Shown here one piece after another: positions 1 to 4,554 of a stretch of 6,694 nucleotides of DNA. The notes beneath the pieces were generated by a model. The model saw only the letters and a program-made list of their open reading frames with translations, was not told the origin of the DNA and did no database searches. The stretch is taken from NCBI GenBank assembly GCA_030039095.1, contig JASHQP010000789.1, forward strand, positions 1 to 6,694. The letters run 5' to 3'. The DNA is from Streptosporangiaceae bacterium. Its GTDB lineage: Bacteria > Actinomycetota > Actinomycetes > Streptosporangiales > Streptosporangiaceae. A program made the translations under genes and the position numbers. Position 1 is the stretch's first letter. Each line of letters begins with the position of its first letter.

Positions 1-84
1 ACCCGACGACCGCCGCACGATGCGCAACAGCCGGTTCCCCTCGTCATTCGTGATCTCACGAACACGTAAACCCTCTCGAGGCAC
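1..84 (-). CDS. IS630-family transposase, N-terminal fragment (cut by window edge)
   Basis: Only the first 28 codons are visible, reading from a GTG at 84-82 to base 1 with no stop, so the gene continues beyond the window. The peptide contains REITNDEGNRLLRIVRR, which I recognise as the opening of actinobacterial IS630-family transposases; it leads into the DNA-binding helix-turn-helix region. The DDE catalytic residues, which cut and join DNA at the element ends, would lie outside the window. The GTG is chosen because a purine-rich GGGAGGG sits 6 nt upstream. An in-frame ATG at 111-109 would add nine residues but ignores that site; an in-frame TGA at 120-118 closes the frame above it. Codon 6 is TTA, rare in such GC-rich DNA and in keeping with a mobile gene. 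Family assignment rests on recalled motif similarity; whether the whole transposase is intact cannot be told. Confidence 0.75.
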   Translation of the reverse strand, partial: MPREGLRVREITNDEGNRLLRIVRRSSG

Positions 85-90
85 GGTCAG

Positions 91-97
91 CCCTCCC
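91..97 (-). promoter_or_regulatory. Ribosome-binding site of the transposase
   Basis: On the minus strand GGGAGGG lies 6 nt before the GTG at 84. It is the strongest Shine-Dalgarno-like site in the window and decides the start of the transposase fragment. Confidence 0.7.
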
Positions 98-181
98 GTG
101 ATCGCCAGCATCCACGATCAGGATGGCCGATCCGCCGCCGCGCAAGGCGTAACTACATCGCCAACGTTTCCTGCTGCGGCA

Positions 182-1480
182 CTAGCTCATGCGGCACACG
201 TAACGGTCGAGCAGGTCGTTGCGGAACTTGCCGGCCGGATCGTAGGAGCTCATCAGCTGCCGGAAGTCGTCGAGCCGCGGGTACAGCCCGGGCATGGTCT
301 CGCCGGCGGTGCGGAACAGCTTCCCCCAATGTGGCCTCGCCTGCATCGGCGCCAGGCGTTCTTCGATCTCGCCGAGGACCGGCCTGACCGCGGCCCAGTC
401 CTCGAGCCAGGTGAAGTGGAACGCTACCGAGTGCCGGCGGTAGCTCGGGCTCAGCCACAGCTCGTCAGCGGCGATCGTGCGGATCTCGCAGATCCGCAGC
501 ACCGGGGCAATCCGGCCGGCGACCGTCCGCAGCGCCTGCAGGCCTTCGACCGCGCACTCGCGCGGCAGCAGGTACTCGGTCTGCAGCTCGTTACCGGAGC
601 TCGGGGTGAACTCCAGCCGGAAGTGGGGCAGCCGCTCGTGCCAGGGCCCTGGCACGCCCATCTGCTCGGTGCAGTGGGCAGGGTCCATTCCGGGCACCGG
701 ATGCCGGGGGCCGTCGGCGAGACGGCCGCCCATCCACCGCTGCCCGGGCGCGTCCGCGGCGTCCGTCCTGCGCTTCAGCCATGCCTGGCGGAAGCGGGGA
801 CCACGCCAGTCGGTGAACAGGCTCACGCTGTACGCGCTCGCGGCGATCTCGTCGAAGTGCCCCGTCACCTGGTCCAGCGGCAGGTCGTCGTAGACGTACT
901 GCCGGACCTCGAACGCGGGAAGCGTGTCCAGCGTCATCCGGGTGACGATGCCGAGGGCGCCGAGGCCGACCACGACGCCGGGGAAACGGCCCGGGTCCTT
1001 GTCGCGGCGCACGGTCACCAGGTCGCCGTCGGCGGTGACCATCTCGACGGCCGACACCGCGGTCGCGAGGTTGCCGTTGCGCTCGCCGGAGCCGTGCGTG
1101 CCGGTGGCGCACGCTCCGGCGACCGATATGTGCGGCAGCGACCCCAGGTTGTGCAGGGCCCGGCCTGCCGCGTTCATCGCGACGGCCAGCTCGCCGTAGG
1201 CCAGGCCAGCGCCGACGGTGACGGACGCGTTCGCGGTGTCGACGTCGACCTCCGGGGGCAGCCCCGCCAGGGAGACGAGGTCGCCGGGAGTATCGGCGAG
1301 CGCGTTGAAGGAGTGGCCGGTGCCCAACGCCCGCACCCGCCGGGAGCGAGCCACAAGATCCTGCAGCTCCGCTACTGACGAGGGCACGTGGAAGCGCTCG
1401 GCGCCGAACGTGACGTTGCCTGCCCAGTTAGTTCGCCGGGTGCCGGCATGGCGAGTGTCCGGCTGGCCGCTCTGCTGCAT
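182..1480 (-). CDS. aldO: Alditol (xylitol) oxidase, FAD-dependent
   Basis: This cytoplasmic flavoenzyme would oxidise the terminal hydroxyl of polyols such as xylitol or sorbitol to the aldose and reduce O2 to H2O2. The 432-residue product matches recalled Streptomyces coelicolor AldO (418 aa) along its whole length: TNWAGN near the start, a VAO-type FAD domain with GTGHSFN, SLPHISVAG and ATGTHGSG, then SLFTDWR, CTEQ.GVPGPWHERLPHFR, EFTPSSG and a DPAGKF C-terminus. H56 matches the histidine that binds FAD covalently. Residues matching the AldO substrate pocket are all present: S114, E332, R334, T357 and K387. The start at 1480 gives about ten extra residues before TNWAGN and has no visible ribosome-binding site, so translation may be leaderless. 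It diverges from the kinase gene. The C-terminus is full length although an IS end lies just downstream. Exact polyol preference is not readable from sequence. Confidence 0.93.
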   Translation of the reverse strand: MQQSGQPDTRHAGTRRTNWAGNVTFGAERFHVPSSVAELQDLVARSRRVRALGTGHSFNALADTPGDLVSLAGLPPEVDVDTANASVTVGAGLAYGELAVAMNAAGRALHNLGSLPHISVAGACATGTHGSGERNGNLATAVSAVEMVTADGDLVTVRRDKDPGRFPGVVVGLGALGIVTRMTLDTLPAFEVRQYVYDDLPLDQVTGHFDEIAASAYSVSLFTDWRGPRFRQAWLKRRTDAADAPGQRWMGGRLADGPRHPVPGMDPAHCTEQMGVPGPWHERLPHFRLEFTPSSGNELQTEYLLPRECAVEGLQALRTVAGRIAPVLRICEIRTIAADELWLSPSYRRHSVAFHFTWLEDWAAVRPVLGEIEERLAPMQARPHWGKLFRTAGETMPGLYPRLDDFRQLMSSYDPAGKFRNDLLDRYVCRMS

Positions 1481-1497
1481 GCCACGATGGTGTCATG
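1478..1497. promoter_or_regulatory. Shared divergent start region of aldO and the kinase gene
   Basis: Only 14 bp (1481-1494) separate the two ATG codons. The 20-bp block including both starts, CATGCCACGATGGTGTCATG, matches its own reverse complement at 16 of 20 positions. Neither gene has a Shine-Dalgarno sequence here. A CACGAT on the plus strand (1483-1488) and a CACCAT on the minus strand (1492-1487) each end 6 nt before an ATG. Both keep the A at position 2 and T at position 6 of the actinobacterial -10 element TANNNT, but lack the first T, and no -35 box is evident. A bidirectional leaderless promoter is thus possible, not proven; true starts slightly inside either gene are the alternative. 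Confidence 0.4.
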
Positions 1498-3060
1498 GCG
1501 AACGTGGGCGTCTTCCCGTTGCTGCCCGGCGACCCTCAGTGGCTGGGCGTCTACCGGCTGCTCGGCAGGCTCGGCGAGGGCGGCCAGGGAACTGTCTACC
1601 TCGGCCAGCCGCCGTCCGGCCCGCCGGTCGCGATCAAGCTGCTGCGCGCCGAGTGGACCAGGGATCCGGTCGCCCGGGCGCGTTTCTCCCGCGAGGTCGC
1701 GGCGGTGGGGAAGGTCGCCCCGTTCTGCACGGCCCGCATCCTCGACGCCCACGTCGACGGCGACCAGCCGTTCGTGGTCAGCGAGTTCATCGACGGCCCA
1801 CCTCTGCAGGCCGTGGTCGCGCGGCACGGGCCGCTCACTGGGTCGGCGCTCGACCGGCTCGCGGTCGCGACCGCGACCGCGCTGTCAGCGATTCACCAGG
1901 CGGGCGTGATACACCGCGACCTCAAGCCGGGCAACGTGCTGCTCGGCCCGGACGGTGTGCGCGTCATCGACTTCGGCATCGCCCGATCGGATGACGCGTC
2001 GGCGACGCTGACCAGCCAGTTGTTCGGCACGCCCGGGTACATGGCGCCCGAGGTGGTGCGCGGCGAGCCGGCCGGCCCGCCGGCCGACGTGTTCGCGTGG
2101 GCCGCGACGATGACGTTCGCCGCGACCGGGAACCCGCCGTTCCACGGGCCGAACGTGGCCGCGACCATCTACGAGCTCACCAACGGCGAGCCGGACCTGG
2201 GCGTGCTTTCCGGGCATCTGCGCGAGATCGTCGCCGGGTGCGTGGTGAAGGATCCGGCCGCCCGGCCGACGGCGGTCGACGTGCTCATGCGGCTGATGCA
2301 GTACTCAGAGTTCCACGATCAGGCCACGCAGCCGCCGGTGTTTCTGCAGCCGGCGCTGCAGACCGCTCCGATGACCGATCGGTACCCGCAGGACCCTGGC
2401 CCTTACGGTTACGATTCCGGCCCGTACGCGCAGGCACCCGGTTCCTACGCGTCGGCTCCCGGCCCGTACGCGCGGCTTGCGGCCACCGAGGCGATGCCCG
2501 CGCCGCGTGAGGACCGGCGGGGGCGTGGGGTCGCCGGATGGGCCGCGGCGATCGCAGGGCTGGTGGTGCTGTGCGTTCTGGGCGGTCTGCTCCTGCCGCG
2601 GCTGTTCGCTGGCCCGTCACCGTCCGCCCCGCCTCGCGAGCATCCGCCGGGCACGGCCGGTGCCGCCAGGCACACCCACCCGCCGCCGGCGTCGACGGTC
2701 CCCGCCCTGGCAACCGTGATCCCGGCCAGGTTCGCCGGGACCTGGAGCGGCGAGGCCCGGCAGCGAAAGGGCGTGATCTCTCAGTGGGCGGCGACCCTGG
2801 TGCTGCCGCAGGGCGCCACGAAGGGCACGTTCTCGATCCCCACGGTCCCGTGCTGGGCGACCGTCACTGTCACATCGGTGACCAGGGTCAGGATGCTGCT
2901 GAGTGAGACGGTCACCTCGAACCCGTCCGGGAACTGCGCCACATCCGGGGTCATCAGCATCAGCCTGGCCGGCGCCGAGGCTGGAACGGCCAGGATGTCC
3001 TGGCGGGACGCCGCCGATCCGGGCAACAGCGCGACCGGCACGCTGATCCGCGGAGGCTGA
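1495..3060 (+). CDS. Transmembrane Ser/Thr protein kinase (PknB-like) with two-cysteine outer domain
   Basis: The 521-residue product is a Hanks-type kinase that would phosphorylate Ser/Thr of target proteins in response to an outside cue. Kinase domain, about 20-268: glycine loop GEGGQG (27-32), ATP-binding K48 in VAIK, helix-C E67, catalytic HRDLKPGN with D142 and N147, DFG (159-161), activation-loop T171 and T173, GTPGYMAPE (178-186), D198 and R257. All catalytic residues are present, so it should be active. A Gly/Pro/Tyr-rich juxtamembrane repeat (about 302-327) and a basic DRRGR stop lead to one membrane helix (about 346-369). Outside are a Pro/Thr-rich stalk (373-405) and a domain (about 406-521) starting FAGTWSGE, with only two cysteines, C453 and C481, likely a disulfide. 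PASTA repeats are absent. The ATG at 1495 is the first possible start in frame; GTG at 1504 is an alternative. ndh follows after 46 bp, so co-transcription is plausible. Confidence 0.93.
   Translation: MANVGVFPLLPGDPQWLGVYRLLGRLGEGGQGTVYLGQPPSGPPVAIKLLRAEWTRDPVARARFSREVAAVGKVAPFCTARILDAHVDGDQPFVVSEFIDGPPLQAVVARHGPLTGSALDRLAVATATALSAIHQAGVIHRDLKPGNVLLGPDGVRVIDFGIARSDDASATLTSQLFGTPGYMAPEVVRGEPAGPPADVFAWAATMTFAATGNPPFHGPNVAATIYELTNGEPDLGVLSGHLREIVAGCVVKDPAARPTAVDVLMRLMQYSEFHDQATQPPVFLQPALQTAPMTDRYPQDPGPYGYDSGPYAQAPGSYASAPGPYARLAATEAMPAPREDRRGRGVAGWAAAIAGLVVLCVLGGLLLPRLFAGPSPSAPPREHPPGTAGAARHTHPPPASTVPALATVIPARFAGTWSGEARQRKGVISQWAATLVLPQGATKGTFSIPTVPCWATVTVTSVTRVRMLLSETVTSNPSGNCATSGVISISLAGAEAGTARMSWRDAADPGNSATGTLIRGG
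2398..2475 (+). repeat. Degenerate Gly-Pro-Tyr repeat in the kinase juxtamembrane linker
   Basis: About 26 codons contain four variants of a G[P/S]YA-type unit (GPYG, SGPYAQ, GSYAS, GPYAR) spaced 6-8 residues apart. The linker is low-complexity, flexible and on the cytoplasmic side of the membrane helix. Its regular tyrosines are unusual beside the Pro/Thr-rich outer stalk. Function unknown. Confidence 0.6.
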
Positions 3061-3083
3061 CGCCGCCCGGGCGCTTCGCGGCG
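3061..3083 (+). terminator. Weak hairpin after the kinase stop
   Basis: Directly after the TGA, CGCCGC (3061-3066) can pair with GCGGCG (3078-3083) around an 11-nt loop; a shifted pairing GCCGCC/GGCGGC (3062-3067/3080-3085) is equally possible. There is no T-tract. It could attenuate or process a kinase-ndh transcript, or simply be chance in GC-rich DNA. Confidence 0.22.
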
Positions 3084-3091
3084 GCCGCACC

Positions 3092-3098
3092 GGGTAGG
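3092..3098 (+). promoter_or_regulatory. Probable ribosome-binding site of ndh
   Basis: GGGTAGG ends 8 nt before the ATG at 3107. It is a moderate match to the anti-Shine-Dalgarno sequence and supports that ATG as the start. Confidence 0.45.
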
Positions 3099-3106
3099 CA
3101 GACGAT

Positions 3107-4381
3107 ATGGCCAGATTGTGGCGGAAATCGCGGCGCCCGAAGCCCGGCGGGGCGCGGGTTGTCGTTGTCGGGATGGGCTTTGCCGGGCTGGCGACCGTGC
3201 GCGGGCTGAGCCAGGCGCGGATGCGGGTCACGCTGGTGGACCGCAACATCTACAGCACCTTCCAGCCGCTGCTCTACCAGGTGGCGACCGGGGGCCTGAA
3301 CCCGAGCGACGTGGCCTACCCGCTGCGGGGGTTCGCGCACAAGTACGGGGCCAGGTTCGTCCATGGCGACGTCGCGGGCATCGACGCGGCAGCCCAGGCC
3401 GTCACGCTGGCTGACGGTGACAAGCTCCCGTACGACTACCTGGTCCTGGGCACCGGTGTTGCGGCGGCGTACTACGGGGTCACCGGGGCCGACAAGCACA
3501 GCTACGCGCTGTATACCCGCCACGACGCGATCGCGCTGCGGGACACGGTCATGGCCGGCCTGGAGCGCCTCAGCGGCGGCGGCCGGGGGAGTGCTGCCTC
3601 GATCACTGTCGTGGGCGGCGGGGCAACCGGCGTCGAGCTGGCCGGGACCCTGGCCGAACTGCGCAACATCGCGCTCGCGACCGCGTTCCCCGACATCGAT
3701 CGCTCCCTGGTGCACATCAGGCTGGTCGAGCAGGCCCCGGCCCTGCTGACGCCGTACGCTTCCTCGCTGCGGGAGTACGCCCGCCGGCAGCTGGCCGCCC
3801 GGGGGATCGAGGTCCGGCTCGACGCCGCGATCAGCGAGATCACACAGGACGAGGTCGTGCTCTCCGACGGCGAGCGGCTGCACAGCGACGTGACCGTGTG
3901 GGCCGCGGGCATCACCGGGCCGGAGGAGGTCAAGGACTGGGGACTGCCGCAGGGGCGCGGCGGCCGCATAGAGGTCGGGCCGGATCTGCGGGTGCACGGG
4001 CACGACCGCATCTTCGCGATCGGCGACATCGCGCTGACCGATGACCAGCCGCTGCCGCAGCTCGCCCAGCCCGCCCTGCAGATGGGCCGGTTCGCCGCCC
4101 AGCAGATCGCCCGGCTGGAAGCCGGGCAGCCGACGCAGCGCTTCGAGTACCACGACAAGGGGATCATGGCCACGATCGGGCGCCGCTCCGCGGTCGTGCA
4201 GCTGCCGCGCCACGTCCGTATCCGCGGCACGCTCGCCTGGTTCGCCTGGCTCGGCCTGCACCTGATCACCCTGCTCGGCAACCGGAACCGGCTCACCGCG
4301 CTGATCAATCTCTCGTACCGGTACCTGAGCTGGGGACACGGCGGATCGGTGATCGTCGACAACGACCCGCCCGCGAGTTAA
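3107..4381 (+). CDS. ndh: Type II NADH dehydrogenase (NADH:quinone oxidoreductase, non-proton-pumping)
   Basis: The 424-residue flavoprotein would transfer electrons from NADH to menaquinone at the inner face of the membrane without pumping protons. Seen in order: an FAD-binding Rossmann motif VVVVGMGFAGLA (about 18-29), FQPLLYQVATGGL (52-64) typical of NDH-2, the YLVLGTG strand (111-117), a second dinucleotide-binding motif VVGGGATGVELAG (168-180) for NADH, WAAGI (265-269), FAIGD (303-307) contacting FAD, and QPALQMGRFAAQQI (321-334) lining the quinone site. The C-terminal stretch from GTLAWFAWLGLHLITLL (374-390) to YRYL is the amphipathic membrane anchor of this family. Length and motif order are normal and nothing is truncated. 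It follows the kinase by 46 bp with its own ribosome-binding site, so it is probably in the same transcript. The basic N-terminus ahead of the FAD motif is not a signal peptide. Confidence 0.93.
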   Translation: MARLWRKSRRPKPGGARVVVVGMGFAGLATVRGLSQARMRVTLVDRNIYSTFQPLLYQVATGGLNPSDVAYPLRGFAHKYGARFVHGDVAGIDAAAQAVTLADGDKLPYDYLVLGTGVAAAYYGVTGADKHSYALYTRHDAIALRDTVMAGLERLSGGGRGSAASITVVGGGATGVELAGTLAELRNIALATAFPDIDRSLVHIRLVEQAPALLTPYASSLREYARRQLAARGIEVRLDAAISEITQDEVVLSDGERLHSDVTVWAAGITGPEEVKDWGLPQGRGGRIEVGPDLRVHGHDRIFAIGDIALTDDQPLPQLAQPALQMGRFAAQQIARLEAGQPTQRFEYHDKGIMATIGRRSAVVQLPRHVRIRGTLAWFAWLGLHLITLLGNRNRLTALINLSYRYLSWGHGGSVIVDNDPPAS

Positions 4382-4386
4382 CGATC

Positions 4387-4411
4387 GCGCCGCAAACGCG
4401 GTAAGCGGCGC
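4387..4411 (+). terminator. Hairpin after the ndh stop
   Basis: Five bases after the TAA, GCGCCGC (4387-4393) pairs perfectly with GCGGCGC (4405-4411) around an 11-nt loop that contains AAACGCGGTAA. There is no T-tract. It is a reasonable candidate for ending or attenuating the kinase-ndh transcript before the TPR gene. Confidence 0.35.
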
Positions 4412-4430
4412 TGGCGGCGCTGGCGGCGTG
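4406..4430 (+). repeat. Short 9-bp tandem repeat
   Basis: CGGCGCTGG occurs twice head to tail (4406-4414, 4415-4423), followed by a shortened copy CGGCGTGG. It lies in the non-coding spacer and overlaps the right arm of the ndh hairpin. Such arrays can vary in copy number by slippage. Confidence 0.6.
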
Positions 4431-4444
4431 GCCGCGGCCCGCAT

Positions 4445-4450
4445 TATGGT
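4445..4450 (+). promoter_or_regulatory. Possible -10 element of the TPR gene
   Basis: TATGGT fits the actinobacterial -10 consensus TANNNT and lies in the only AT-richer patch of the spacer (about 4442-4466). Transcription would start near 4456, giving a 45-nt leader. A second fit, TATGTT, is at 4455-4460. No -35 box is recognisable. Confidence 0.3.
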
Positions 4451-4455
4451 CGCAT

Positions 4456-4497
4456 ATGTTCGTCTTACCGCCGAACCCGGCCTCGAAGGCAGGCTGA
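4456..4497 (+). promoter_or_regulatory. Possible 13-codon leader ORF with a TTA codon
   Basis: ATG at 4456 opens a frame reading MFVLPPNPASKAG and stops with TGA at 4495-4497, three bases before the TPR gene's ATG. Codon 4 is TTA, the rare leucine codon that depends on the bldA tRNA in Streptomyces. No ribosome-binding site precedes it, but the putative -10 ends 5 nt upstream, so a leaderless message starting on this ATG is possible. Such a leader could couple translation of the TPR gene to passage through the TTA codon. A frame this short could equally be chance. Confidence 0.22.
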
Positions 4498-4554
4498 CCG
4501 ATGGCAGACCGGGACACCGAACGCTGCGCCAGGCTGACCGAGACGGCAGCCGGG
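4490..4554 (+). repeat. Imperfect direct repeat across the start of the TPR gene
   Basis: CAGGCTGACCGA occurs at 4490-4501 and exactly again at 4530-4541, 40 bp apart. With small gaps the match extends through GGCAG and CCGGG (copies 4490-4513 and 4530-4554). The first copy holds the Shine-Dalgarno-like AGG and the start codon; the second is coding (RLTETAAG). The two copies are in different reading phases. Confidence 0.6.

Larger units (their letters stand above)
1..155 (-). mobile_element. One end of an IS630-type insertion sequence (rest outside window)
   Basis: The transposase runs leftward, so its upstream IS terminus must lie between base 85 and the stop of the neighbouring oxidase at 182. 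IS630/Tc1-type elements insert at TA and duplicate it. Between 85 and 181 there are only two TA dinucleotides, at 150-151 and 154-155, so the boundary is probably there. A third candidate is the TA at 183-184, inside the oxidase TAG stop. The terminal inverted repeat cannot be confirmed because the other end is not in view. The right boundary given here is therefore an inference, uncertain by about 30 bp. Confidence 0.45.

Noticed and set aside
85..111. Earlier ATG (111-109) as start of the IS630 transposase
   Set aside because: The strong GGGAGGG lies between this ATG and the GTG at 84, at ideal spacing for the GTG; the added nine residues do not look like the family's N-terminus.
182..240. 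Truncation of the oxidase by the adjacent insertion sequence
   Set aside because: The conserved DPAGKF motif is followed by a tail of normal length, and all cofactor and substrate residues are present.
20..1378. Long plus-strand ORF (452 codons) opposite the alditol oxidase
   Set aside because: It is antisense to a gene with full family motifs, has an Arg/Gly/His-rich composition without domains, and long shadow frames are expected in DNA with such G/C-biased third positions.
2710..3057. PASTA or beta-propeller sensor domain in the kinase
   Set aside because: Only about 115 residues, no repeated PASTA pattern or WD/NHL-type repeats; two cysteines and the FAGTW start point to a different module.
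4406..4430. CRISPR-like or regulatory iteron array
   Set aside because: Two and a half 9-bp units with no spacers; more simply a slippage repeat in GC-rich spacer DNA.
2960..4444. Minus-strand ORF (494 codons) opposite ndh
   Set aside because: Same cause: it overlaps the whole ndh gene and the end of the kinase gene, lacks recognisable domains and reads as low-complexity Arg/Gln/Val/Gly-rich peptide.
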